Positions 12,101-23,520 of a stretch of 64,000 bases of DNA are shown in pieces. Both the position numbers and the translations under genes were made by a program. The stretch covers positions 186,001 through 250,000 of the forward strand of contig JACATO010001555.1 in the NCBI GenBank assembly GCA_018389105.1. Reading direction: 5' to 3'. Below the pieces are notes generated by a model. The model searched no databases and was not told the DNA's origin. It saw only the letters and a program-made list of their open reading frames with translations. The stretch's first letter is position 1, and each line of letters begins with the position of its first letter. This DNA comes from Nautilus pompilius (lineage: Eukaryota > Mollusca > Cephalopoda > Nautilida > Nautilidae).

Positions 12101-15100
12101 GCTGTATTTCACTCACTCTTTTGGAAGTTCAGCATACATGTATATTGCAAGTAGTTTTCCCCACCTGAAGTCTTGGGCTCAGCTACTGAATTTTTCAGCA
12201 TATAAGTCAATACATTTTCCCCTGGAAGTCCAAGCTTTGACTTACACTTCAAATCTACTTATCTATGGATAGTCTTTGAAATTGCTTTAATGAAAAAAAC
12301 TTTCAAAATGTTCTAATGTGTTGTTTTCTTAAATAAACTGTTAAATTGTTCGTCTGAAATAGACCTCAGAAATTACAGCAAACAATTCACTGTTAATGTG
12401 CTCACCAATTACATTCTATCTATCCTTTTCAATCTTAATTATTTGTATAAATACATCCAACAAATCCTCTACCTCATCTCAAAATGCCTCCTGTAAAGTC
12501 ACACAAATCACAGACAGCAGATTTTTAAGCTGGGAGTAAGTTTGCTGAAGAAAATGGTGGTAATATGGCCATCCACAGGAAATACGGTGTCAGCAAGAAA
12601 TGTGTTGGAGACTGGCGTAGAGTGAAACTTACATTACAGACTACGAATAAAATCAAAAAAAAAGAATTAAGGCTGCAAAGCTAGGTGGGCTATCATTGAG
12701 GATAAGTTGGAAGAATATGTGCTAACCCAAAGTGCCGTCAGTACAGCTGAGACTATAGGCCAAACAAATCACAAGTGATAATCATCATCTTTATATTTCT
12801 GCCTTTCTTTTGCTGGTGTACAGTATTCACCATGGTGTTTTCTCAGAGGCGTGTAATATATTATCCAATCAGAGAACAAAAATGAAATTGGGAGTTGAAT
12901 TTCTAAATTTTAGTGTGTGGTAATATCTCAAAATCAAGTAAATGCTGAAGATGGATAACATCTGGCTTTCTACAGTAGGCGATCCAACATAGTGCAAATG
13001 ATGTGGGATCACCTGATGTTATGCAGTGACTAAAAACAGACACCATGCTTCCAATAACATTAACAGTTTGTCTCAATGATTACAAACATATTGAAAAACT
13101 ATTCCAACACCCCATTTATCAAGAAGACTGTGCATATCATCAAATTACTCTGTAGAACAAATAGCTCATTAATATTCAGGAGCCTGGAAGTACTGTAAAC
13201 GCCTTATTCTCCAAATCAACTTATCTATGAATGAGGGGAAAGAACAATGGAAAAATTAGCCAATTTAATGTATTCTCTGAAAAATATGGTAATTGGCATT
13301 TGAATCCACACTCTTTTTTTCCTTGATCACACTGACCACAAAGCACCAACATGCCTCCCACACTTATGCAACATCTTCTCAACCAATAAACCATCGTGAT
13401 GGCACCCACATCTTCTACATTTCATCAGTGCTTCAACATTTCTCTCCCTCTGGTCTGTGGGAGCTATTAAACACATTACAGTATGATGTAGGGAAATGCT
13501 TCACCACAAGAAAACACACCCTGACTGCAAGCTTCACAATTTTGTGGAAGGACAAATGGCGAGCAAATCGATTTTTCTGCGCTGTTGCGCATGACTTGTA
13601 AGAATTCCTTACTCGTTAGCTAATGTAAATTCATGTATCCATTTTGTGCATGAGATCTCTTCCGGAGTTAAAAATTTCAACGTCTAACCACTCAAAACTT
13701 TCCAGCTCACACAACACTCAATTATCGAGATCCTGTCTAAATAATGTAAAAAAAAAACAACAACAAAATTTTCACAAATTACTTCGCAGAAATTATTTGA
13801 AGCATCACCTGTCAAGCAGAAAGTAAAGTGCAGCTGATCATTCACCTGTGACAAGGTGACTCTGCTTGTCAACTGTTTGTCCTTCGTGATAAAGATGTGT
13901 ATTTCAGGGGCGGGTAGTTGTGTATGTATTTTGCTCTCTTTTTTGTTAGATTATCATTTCAAACAAAAAAAGGGATACGTGAAAATTTATTCCTAGTCTT
14001 AGACAGGAAGAATCCAAACAACAGTTCTTCCCTCCCAGCTGCTCAGCACAAACACAGGAATTCTGGCTCTTTTAACAACTTGTTTCTGGCTATTAGCTGT
14101 AAATAAACACTCAACAGAGACATTTTAATGAAGTGTCCCACTGACCTAAGATTACTAGGTAAAGCAGAAAAAAATAAATACCTCATGTTTGTACTTCATG
14201 TGGCGTTCAAGATGAATCTTTTGCCGAAAGAGCAGTGAGCACTGGATGCACTGGTACTCCCGCACATCAGCATGGATGGCAATGTGGCGTTTTAGGTTGC
14301 TGCTGGTTGTCGCCTTGTAAGAACACTTGGGACAGCTATGCGGCCGGATTCCTGATTGAAGAGAGAATCAAAGCATTATCCTAAAGATCCGGACTGTAGG
14401 CAGCAAGTCAATGTTCCACTCCCATTGGTTAGTGAAATGTCCTCTCATCTGTTGTCAGCTCAATCCCAACAGCACCTAGCTCTATTAACAGTCAGTTAGC
14501 AGCAACCAGGTGTACACATGCTGCAGTGACATTAATGATATGCCTGGCAGACAGCGCCCCCATTGTACAGATGATCAGATGCTGTCTAACTTTATCAAGG
14601 TAGATGTCAATAAAATGGACTCTTATGAGTCTTCTAGCCAGAGATGAAACCAGAATACTACAACTGGAGCGGGGAGGGCGAAGCAACAAAGAAGCTTCTC
14701 CTACATCTATAGAAAATTATAAGTTTGCTTTTGCTGCTCCCGAATATTTTGGAAGAAAATCTTTACAGACCAGTGAAAAGGCTGCTGATGCAAGTCCAGA
14801 GCAACAGACTTACCAAGATGTTTTTTACGATGCTTGTACCAGTTAGCTTTCTTGCTGGTGAAATAACTGCACTCTGTGCACTTGTACACGCCATTCTCAT
14901 CGATTCTCACACCCACCAGGGTCTGGATTACAAAGAAAAATGACATTTTTACATAAGGAAGGAAAGAAAGATACTGAAACAACTTCATACATACGATGCT
15001 AAAAAAAAAAAAAAAAAAGGGACAAGTGGCTTAACTGATTCAACCACGCTCCTAGCCCTCAGACACGTCAGCTGAAGTCTACCGCGGGACCACTGCCATC

Positions 15101-18100
15101 GAGTCTGACTGGCTGTTATGGGGATCTGAGACTTCAGCCATTTACATCACAGTTCTTCTTGCTCCAACTGCTCCAAAAATTTTGTTTTAGGGATCATTAC
15201 AGAAAGTGGCTGTTAGTGCATTCATTCAAGGCTCAATTAGGTCCATTAGGGGCCCGGGAAAAAAACAAAAAAGGAGGGTCCATAAAAAGACTGTTTTGCT
15301 AAATAAACCTAAGCATAGTTTTAGAGTGAACACTTAAGTCTTAAGCTAAAGAAACAGCAGGCCTACTTGCCAGTTCTTTTACTGGAAATTTACCCCCCCC
15401 CCAAAAAAAGAACCAACTTACTTATAGGATTGCATATATTCTTTGTAGCCAAATGTGCTAACTATCACAATAAATTTTCTTCAAAAATGTTGTCTGGAAT
15501 TTTAAACCTTTTCATATATCACACTTTTAGTGGTGGACTACTGTTGCTGGCCAAGAGCGTGAGAGCGATAAACCTGACAGGTGCGAGATTTAGAAAGCAA
15601 GTTTTAGCATCGTCTAGCCAATGCCCTGTTACTACTAACAAAAGCCATTATAAATGTGATATTAAAATATGGACAAAACAAAAAAAAAAAAAATTCAGCC
15701 TCCATAGCTGGGGCCCCATTTATTGAAAGTTTTTATAATGAGACAAAATGAGATTCTAGTAAACCCATTTTCTATTAGTTATACAGCACCTGTGGCAACA
15801 GGTGATCTCATGCAGTTTTCTACCTTATCGGTGTTCATCACCTTTCTGACGGGTCGAGAAACTGTAAAACGACCGACTGACACACATCAAAGCATCTCCA
15901 CCTTGGGATCTGGCCGACATCACTTTCGCTGAGTCACAAACCCAAACATGAATTTCCAATACTACGAAATCTGATCACAATATGGCTCATAAGATGACTT
16001 CTTTTTTATTTCCTTACTTCACACTGACATCTACAGTTTGTACTGGGGGGGGGGTGAGAATATGTAGGAATATTCAAATTAACTATAAAGTTCAAACAAG
16101 TGACTTTATGTGGCTGCATCAAAGACTAGCAAGTGTTTTTCCACTTAAAAAAAATGTGAAAATTACTTCCTTGTAAAATGGTAGCATTGCCTGATCATAC
16201 TGAGCTGCTGTGCTTGTTCAGATAGAAATTTTGTGGTCTTCTCTTATAGATACTTTTTACCTATTTTCAAGGAACTGGTCTGTAGTCTCAGTGTGTGTGT
16301 GTGGGTGTTTTTCAGTACTAACATTTTCAACATCAGTCTTCAACCTCTTATCCAGGCTGAGTGGGAGATCTCTTCGTGTGTTCTCTTAGCAGTGGTGATG
16401 GAACATCTCAACCAAAATGGCTCAATGGAAACATTTTAAAGGGATTAAAAATAATTTGTACATTTACCTCTACTCTACTCCTTGCCTCCACCATGGGCCG
16501 TTTTATTTGAGCCCCTTCTGGCAGGTGAACAATGATAAATTCCTGTGTTCCTGATGGTGATGTTTCACTGTCAGCATCCAAGGAGAGTCCCTCTGGCTGC
16601 TGCACATTTACAGTTATTGTCTTAACCGTTGGTCCATTTTTGGTGATGACTGAAGTCTTTTTGCGAACATTTAATGGAGTCTGGGTGGATGCAACTGCTG
16701 TAGCAACAGAATTTCTCAGCACTCCTATATCTCCAAGGTCCTTTATGCTATCCACTTCATCCTCCTCTACCTCATCACTTTCCACCGGAGTAAAGTCCTC
16801 TTCATTGTTTGTTGCCTGGGATACAATTTGTACTGCATCAGCAAATGTCAAATCCATTTTGTGTCCTGTCATATCATCAGCATTCTCAACAATCACACCA
16901 TGACTGCTGAGACTGTTGGGTAATGCACGAGTAATCTCCTGAACAGCAGCCTCTGTCTCTGTAAACTGAGCACTTTCAAGGCAGTTTCCATCAACACTCA
17001 GTGCACGTGTGGGACCTTCGTTTTCCACGCTGGTTGTGATGCAAACAGCGTCATTTTCACTCAGATCTATGAGTCCTTTGGTACCATCTGGCTGCAGCTC
17101 TGGACCACCACTAGAAGACGTTTGTAATTCATTTACAATTGTTGATGGCGGTGAGCATTCTGAAGCTGCTGCTGTCTGTACAGACTGGCTGGAGGGGCTA
17201 GCATCCTGTCCAGTGGAGGATGAAGGTGGATAAACAACTATTTCAGTCACAAAATTGCCATTGACCGTATCACACCTCTTTACTTTCTTTGTCTCCTTAT
17301 CCACAAAGTCATGAGCGGTTTCCAATCCTCTCTTTTTATCTTTCTCCTCATCACCTGGAACTTCTTTACTGACTGCTGTCTCTCTAAAAATTAAAAATTT
17401 GTAAAACTAATAAATGCTAAACAATAAAATTTCTAAAATGTCAGATGTTCAGATAAAAATCACCCAAAGTGCAACTGTAGAGAAAATAAGTACGGCTCAG
17501 AATCTAGTAGTTACCGAGATTACAAAAGTATAAATAGGTAGAACAGGAAAGCAGCTAACCTAACTTTTGTCTCTTCAGATTATGCAAATGATAAATTCTC
17601 TAGTGTACTAAACCCCCCTGATTTTGAATTAATTTAAGCCAGTTTGAAAAAAGTAAAATATATGTAGGCTAAGATTAATTAAGCCTAAAAGTTTGTTAAC
17701 AGCTAATCCCTAAACATTTTTCCTATCCTATGATTACTATCATCTAGGCATGCCTCCTGAGATTGTATAATGGTTACTGCCAACAAACCTTAGCCTTCCT
17801 GCAGCAGCGGGAAATGGAAGGTCCTTACTAGGACTTCACTTAGATGTGGAAGGGAACCGAAGTAAACACTCACTAACTGGCTGGTACAAAAGCACCAGGT
17901 TACTTTCCAACAAGAATCAAAGTCTGGCCCTTATCCAGTTGGTAGACTACACACTCACCCAGTGATTCCTTCAAAATATATAGTTAACTTTTTATGCAGC
18001 TAATACTGCACTGGCTGAGGATTTTTAATGCAGGATCCAGACGTATGAACATCGATGTCAAAATACTTTCAGACAAACACAAAATACTTTTTCCTCTAAT

Positions 18101-21100
18101 TATGGCTGACACTCACAAACTAGGTTTGTTTTGGCAGCCATGACTTTACAAATTATGGTTTTCCTTTTAGTTTTTTCTTAAATCTTTCAAAGACCACAAA
18201 GAAATGTATTATAATACATTAATCAAGAAAAATCCTAACCTAACTTTTAGATCCATACTGGATTATTATAAACATAATTAAAATATATTTAATTAAAACA
18301 TTAGATATGACGTGGGGATTAAATTATCTCAATTTACTTATACATTTTATCTTGTACCAAAATCCCAATTCCTTCCACTACACAATTTAAAAATTAGCAG
18401 GGACTTCGCTAAATGTACCGTCATTAAATTCTTTTCAGCAAGTCCCACTAAATCACTAGAATATTTAATAAGACTATATTGTTTTCATTACAATTATAAT
18501 TATTTTATCTTGGAGAACTACAGTCACCAAATCTGACCAAAGAATGAACTACTATTCTTATATCCAAATCCTTTAAATTCTCTGAGCCAGTAAAACTCAG
18601 GTTGGCCTAGCCACTTCTGATTAGATGCAGTTAATCAACATTATAAAAGTATATCTTCCTCAAACCAGCTTACTATACTGCTGACACTGTGTTCATCTTT
18701 CCTCTCAGATCTGAAAATAAGAGAGTTCTACTAGGGACTTGCACTGGACCCTTCCACCACCCACTGTGCAGCTCCAGTATGCCAGGTCCAGCCTATGGGA
18801 AGTCAAGTGCAATATCTGATAGCTTTGTTGCCACAGGAAAAAAATAGCCATCATGCAATTGAGTTTGCAGAAAGTTGCTCTTGGAAGCCTCCCTGCATAA
18901 TTGTCTGGTATGGAAGCAAAGCCGAAAGTACGCGTCAGATTTACATTTACCTCACAATTGTTGCTGCTCAGTTTTCTTAATTTTATTCTAGAGAAATAAA
19001 CAGATTAAAAAAAAAAAAAAATGGAAGGACTTTTCAAGACATTTCTCCAGAATCCAAGGTGGATATAAGGACTTTTAAAGTTTGTGCAAACCACGTAACA
19101 GATGCAGCAGATACTTTCTAACCAAAAGCGGGTTGCATTTACATGGCATCCAACAGTGTATTTGTTTAACACTGCGTTTTAGACAAGGAGTTTTATTAAG
19201 ATGCAGCTCTTTCACCTGTCTGTAGCTCACACAGATCACTATGAGACATCACATGTGCAAACCACGTAACAGATGCGGCAGATACTTTCTAACCAAAAGC
19301 GGGTTGCATTTACATGGCATCCAACAGTGTATTTGTTTAACACTGCGTTTTAGACAAGGAGTTTTATTAAGATGCAGCTCTTTCACCTGTCTGTAGCTCA
19401 CACAGATCACTATGAGACATCACATGCACCAAAGAGACACTAGGTGATCGGGACAGTAAGTGTCACCAGAACTTTTCGCTACCAAATGAACTGAACAAAA
19501 GCCCTCTTCGTGCTTAGATGCGGAAGAAAACCACATCTGGAGAGTTCACCAAACTGAGCTGGTCCCGGGTTTCTTCACAACATGAGAGAATCAAAAAAAA
19601 AAAAATAATGAATAATTGGGGTTTAAACTGAAGCCACCGCACGGCGCAGACAGTTCACCACCCGTGGGAATCGGTCATTCTGAACGAGTCTTAGTGACAA
19701 TGCAAACTCACATTCCAAATGTAGTAACATTAGCATCTCTAGTGTTAAGTTAATTCAACAAAACACTAAAACACCATCACGTCTGTGCCAAAACCGAACC
19801 TTTAACTGGTTTTCAAGCCATGCTATATAAGTTGTAAACTTTCTTTTTAGATATTTTGCTAGAAGTTATTTTTATTTAATTATGCAACTAGCATTCCACT
19901 TGAGACAACAGTATCAAGATACAAAAATGTATTAAATATTAAATGAAAATCAGTACCACATTAAAGCTTTCAGCTTAGCAAACCTTGCAGAAAGTGGAGA
20001 GTAGAGTAATGAAAGTATTACGTTTTTATTGTTTTCAACAAAAGCACCGATTAGAAAGCATTTTAGTATTGTTAGTTTCTAATAGCATCACCAAATAAGG
20101 CACTAATTCCATGCAACCCGAATAACAATGCCAAGTGCACACACACACCACACACACACACTCTCTCTCTCTCTCTCTCTGCACAGACAAAGCATGACGA
20201 TTAAAAATGCCCACCTACAGGAGAAATAGTTTTTAGATGGCCACTTTTCATTTAGAAATGCTAAGCCAATCAATAATAGATTTAAAACTCTCATTACTTG
20301 GCAAACTTTAGAGGCGTGTCCGCATTTTTCCCAGTCTGCTGGTCAACTTCCATTTCCTTCACCACCTTCACGTCTTTAATCTTCTTCGTGAGAGTGGCCT
20401 TTATTGAAAAATTTTTATTTTCTTTGGGAGAAGAAAAGAAAAAAAAAAAAGAATATAGATAAAACTAATGCTGATGTCTGCTTCAGTAAAATACCATTAA
20501 AAAAACTAAATAATACCCATTTATATGTACTGTGATAGATGAATATGTTCCATACTTGAAAGCTGCTGTAAATAAACTACAATTTAAGGGCAGACGTGGA
20601 TAATTTAAATATTGCAAAAATTACTTTTTTTCCTCACATAAAATTATAAGCTTTGTTTTTATACTAAACAATCACAAAGAATTACCAATAAAGATTTCTC
20701 CCTCCCCCACTTCATCATGACATGCATTCTGTTGTTCCTTATGTCATTTTCTTCTTTTGTCTGTTGACGGCTGAGCCAAACAATACTTAAACATCATCTT
20801 GGTTCTGAAATCTGTTTCCGAGCCAGATGAATTCTCCTTTTTCCTGTCTCTGGATGGCAATCTGTTCCTTCATGTTAAAACTGATGTCTGGCAACATCTT
20901 AGACCATATCATGACAGTTATCAATACTACTCATCGAATTTTTCAACAGCTCTTGTGTTTTAATTTATTTCTCATCTAAATAAGCCAAAAACTCAATTTG
21001 ACAAATAATAATTAGTCACATTATACATCTAACACTGCACAGTAGTTCACTGCTAATCAAATTCTGAACATTTATACAATGGTAATCAGAATTTAAGAAG

Positions 21101-22698
21101 CACGCAAGCCAGTTAGAAAGTATTGAAACATTTACCTTTTGATTTTTTTTTCCCAAAATCCAACTCCATGTCCTGGTAGCGCCTGTTTGGAATACTTCGT
21201 CTTCCACTTTTTCGAACTGGAGTTTCACTCTCCTCACCACTCAACTTGCCGAGTCTTTATCATCATCTTTCTCTGTTCTCTCCTCTACCTTCTTGAGATC
21301 CCTTTTTTCATTCTTGTTGGCATCAGCATCCTGTTGCCTCTTTGGCTCCATGGCAGCTGACCCTTTATTTTCAGTAAGTTTACTGGAGCTTCCATCTCCC
21401 TTTGGCATCTCGACAACATTCTTGTCTCCCTGGTCAGATTCAATGGTTATGGATCTTTTAGTGGCCTTGCTGATCTCATGCAGTGTCTGCGTACCCTGGT
21501 CCACCATTTGGCACAAAGACAGTGTTTCTGTGCTGCTAGAAACAAGAATCTTATTTCGTGTGGCTGGTGTCAGCTCTGAACACCCGTTGAAACAATCTTC
21601 AGCAACAGCAGCTTGCACTGATACCTGACAGGATGCTGCATCTTCACAATTCAAACTAGCTTTTATGTCAGAACAATTACCAGTGTCAGCATTACTACTT
21701 TTCAACTCTATGACATTAACGTCAGGCTGATGTATCTGTTCTTGTGGAGTAGCTACATCACTAATCTTATTCTGTTCTTCTACAGTGTCAGTAAACTCCT
21801 TCATTAAAGAAGCATTATCCTGACTATCCTTATTTTGTTTTCTTATACTGTGAAACTTAATTATTTGTTCTGGTGAAGTAACCACATCTTTACCATTGGC
21901 ACTAGTCTGTTCCTTAAGCTCAGCAGAGTTAACCACATCTAATTCTGTATTTACACCACCACCACCCAATGCCACTAGTATACTTCCAGCAAGAGCAGGT
22001 GGTGCTTTCAGATCTTTACTTTTTTCTGAGATTTCACTAATTTTTTGGAAATTAGTCTCAATATTTGATTTATCTTGCATCTCTAAACTACTTTCACCAT
22101 TTTGTAGTGACTCCTCCATCCTTTCAACTAGTTCCATGTTTTTACTCTTCCTGGTATAAATGCTGCATTCTCCACCGTTGGAAGACTGCACTTCTTCCAT
22201 TAGCATTGAATTAACAGTTTGCTCAGTGTTATTCTCCGTTACCAATAACCTTTTTGCATTCATTTCAACTTGTACATTTTTGTCATCAGTTATTTTTCTC
22301 TTTACTCCATGCTCCAAGAGAGGTTTGCTTTCAATGACCAAATTTGGTTTGCATTTCATATTCTTGCTTTCAGTGTCCTTCTGAACAGGTGCAGTTATTT
22401 CTTTTCTCAAGACTTTAGGTGAAGTACTTTCACTTTTGGTAACATTTTGCTCAACACCCTGAGTCAGAGCAGTTCTGAGTTGTTTCCCTTCTCTGACCCT
22501 GGTGAAGGTATGAGGTGAACTTATGGGCACGTTACTTTTTTCCTTAAGTCCAACTTCTCTCTGCAACTTCAGTGGACCACTTTTGGATTTATCTGGCGAT
22601 TCCAGAAGATGTTGCTTGCCAACAGCTGTTCCTTTGTTGCTCCGTGTTCGAGTATGAGGTCCCTTATCGTCAACACTTTTGCTTCTTGTTGTAGGCAT
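7758..22698 (-). CDS. C2H2 zinc-finger transcription factor, ten fingers, six coding exons
   Basis: Exons, in transcript order: 22698-21137, 20421-20298, 17383-16468, 14922-14814, 14351-14182 and 9161-7758. All junction phases agree and the total is about 1,428 residues, provided one missing base near 21250 is allowed for. The N-terminus begins MPTTRSKS. About 870 residues of low-complexity acidic/Ser-Thr-rich sequence follow, with basic patches. Ten C2H2 fingers lie at roughly residues 880-1225: one in exon 4, two in exon 5 and seven in exon 6. A long acidic tail with EAIEGLKALAEQPG and FVEINGEMYKVEIS follows. Finger style (KCTECSYFTSKK, FKCGLCEYRGSQ) recalls REST, ZFAT and ZNF335, but I cannot assign an orthologue. 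Likely a nuclear DNA-binding regulator. The 5' UTR exon probably lies beyond the minisatellite, in the GC-rich zone. Confidence 0.85.
9700..11010 (+). mobile_element. Tigger/pogo-like DNA transposon remnant, copy A
   Basis: Roughly 10440-10925 aligns by eye with the reverse complement of 30060-30470. Shared stretches include AACTGAAAGTTT, CAATTAAAAGAAA, CTCCCTCCTTGTAT, ACACGTCACTGCAGCAACAA and TCTTTGGTCT. A 22-bp direct repeat (9917-9938 and 10982-11003) lies around it. It sits inside intron 5 of the zinc-finger gene. The outer ends are approximate. Confidence 0.5.
11160..12110 (-). pseudogene. Retrocopy-like protein pseudogene, parent unknown
   Basis: On the minus strand, coding-like sequence spread over three frames runs from REHENLISSMIKQ (near 12030) to KHEDRSLTQLKSMFELLCC, then FIMDMMNNLLLGPEDEDNW (near 11750). 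It continues into an open piece of 92 codons with SIAEHSHGTYKTV and YPYQGQYMWMM (11575-11297). Frameshifts and stops break it. No splice-like gaps appear between the pieces, which fits a processed copy. The HEAT-like helix style is suggestive, but I do not recognise the parent. Confidence 0.45.
12180..13300 (+). mobile_element. pogo/jerky-type DNA transposon remnant
   Basis: At 12484-12660 a broken frame reads MPPVKSHKSQ, then FAEENGGNMAIHRKYGVSK, then CVGDWRRVK. This is the CENP-B-type helix-turn-helix that opens jerky/Tigger transposases. Flanks carry ATAAGTCAATAC and CTACTTATCTATG near 12200-12265, and a partly inverted counterpart CAACTTATCTATGAATG near 13215. The catalytic domain is not recognisable after 12770. 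Confidence 0.55.
14182..14351 (-). CDS. Zinc-finger gene exon 5 (fingers 2-3)
   Basis: Acceptor AATCAG ends at 14352; donor GTATTT follows 14182. Reads HSCPKCSYKATTSSNLKRH, then YQCIQC with an H-X4-H end, and ends KYKHE in phase 0. Its first two bases complete a Gly codon with exon 4. Confidence 0.9.
14814..14922 (-). CDS. Zinc-finger gene exon 4 (finger 1)
   Basis: Acceptor ATCCAG ends at 14923; donor GTAAGT follows 14814, phase 1. Reads TLVGVRIDENG, then YKCTECSYFTSKK and a H-X3-H pair. Finger 1 has a Trp (ANWYKH), as in REST-like fingers. Confidence 0.85.
15000..16440. other. Intron 3 of the zinc-finger gene
   Basis: A poly(A) run at 15001-15018 and several homopolymers, but no element with clear ends. 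Confidence 0.5.
16468..17383 (-). CDS. Zinc-finger gene exon 3 (linker, 305 codons)
   Basis: Acceptor TTTTTAG ends at 17384; donor GTAAAT follows 16468. A Ser/Thr/Glu-rich linker with two better-ordered pieces: VNGNFVTEIVVYPP near the start, and QEFIIVHLPEGAQIKRP just before the fingers. Phase 2 in and phase 0 out both match the neighbouring exons. Confidence 0.85.
17400..19080. other. Intron 2 of the zinc-finger gene, left part
   Basis: AT-rich. 17760-17985 looks like an old interspersed repeat, of moderate GC and with a sharp change from its flanks, but I cannot classify it. Confidence 0.35.
19084..19425. repeat. Recent 171-bp tandem duplication
   Basis: 19084-19254 and 19255-19425 are the same to within about one base (GCAGCAG versus GCGGCAG). 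Each copy starts GTGCAAACCACG and ends GAGACATCACAT. It sits in intron 2 of the zinc-finger gene. No ORF spans it. Confidence 0.95.
20298..20421 (-). CDS. Zinc-finger gene exon 2
   Basis: Acceptor CCCAAAG ends at 20422 after a long pyrimidine tract. Donor GTAATG follows 20298. If unspliced, that donor gives an in-frame TAA. Reads ENKNFSIKATLTKK, then KVVKEMEVDQQ, then TPLKFAK. Phases 1 in and 2 out fit exons 1 and 3. Confidence 0.75.
21137..22698 (-). CDS. Zinc-finger gene exon 1 (disordered N-terminus) with 1-base frameshift
   Basis: Acceptor TTTTTCAG ends at 22716, so the preferred start is the ATG at 22698 (MPTTRSKS), 17 bases into the exon. The upstream ATG at 22728 would lie in the intron. 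The frame runs to a TGA at 21241-21243. Directly after it, in the next frame, coding-like sequence continues (SGEESETPVRKSGRRS, then IPNRRYQDMELDFG) to donor GTAAAT at 21135. The exon should be read through with one base missing near 21249-21253. N-terminal TRSK and RTRS patches look like nuclear-localisation or SUMO-type sequence. Confidence 0.75.
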
Positions 22699-22984
22699 AT
22701 TCACCACTGCAATGTCTGAAAAATGCATAACAGAAACTTAATCTAGCCTCAAAATATCTTATCAAATCTTACAACAACAAAAAAAGTTGCATGATACTAC
22801 TGCTGAAATTTTCATCCGAAAAGTGCACCTAAAATAGATTCACAAATACACACACAAAAAAAAAAAAACGCTACTCTGTCCATAGTATTTAGCTGGCTTT
22901 TAAAAGTATGTAATCATCATAATCATCATGGAAAGTTGTCCTCTCCTACTATCAGCAGGTAATACCATTAAGGCTTCGATCTTT

Positions 22985-23235
22985 TATTGGAATTTCAGAA
23001 AGTTTTGTCATCAGCCAGTGTAAGTCCGTTGTTGGACATAGGCCTTCCCCAGATTTCATGGAGAGTAATGGGCCAAACCCTGCCGCGCTGGCCCAGTGTG
23101 AGTTGGCAGGGGGTAAGTGAATGTCAGCGTCTTGGAGGAGTGCTGTACATCTGTTTCAAGCTTTCGGGCTCTCAGCAGCAGCACACACCTCTGACCCCAC
23201 TGGGGATTGAACCCGTGGCACAAAGCAAGAACTGA
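22985..23235 (-). repeat. tRNA-derived-SINE-like interspersed repeat
   Basis: A GC-richer block in AT-rich intron. On the minus strand it holds GGGTTCAATCCC (23214-23203), a good match to a pol III B box. GTTGGACATAGGCCT at about 23031-23045 resembles a tail seen in many animal repeats. I find no convincing A box, so it is probably truncated or aged. Confidence 0.4.
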
Positions 23236-23520
23236 TTATAGCCATAGAATCAATGAGGGAAAAGCAGCTTATCGAAATAACTTTAGAATTGTTAATTATA
23301 AATCTTCTAATTCGATGGCTAAAGGGATCAAAACTTAATGAAGTTGCGTTTGGTATCATTTTGTTAATATCAACAGTAAAGCAGCTGCAAGTCAAAACAA
23401 CCAGTTTATTTGCACTGTTTCGATACAGAAAAAACAATGTCGGTGTTAATAACAGATGTTCAGGAAGGTATTTCAGTAATCAGAGGACTAACAACAGTTT
23501 AATGACAGAATAGTACGATG

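Noticed and set aside
21016-21240. Minus ORF starting MVRRVKLQFEK next to the zinc-finger exon
   Set aside because: It is the wrong frame over the end of exon 1. The frame reading SGEESETPVRK joins exon 2 in phase.
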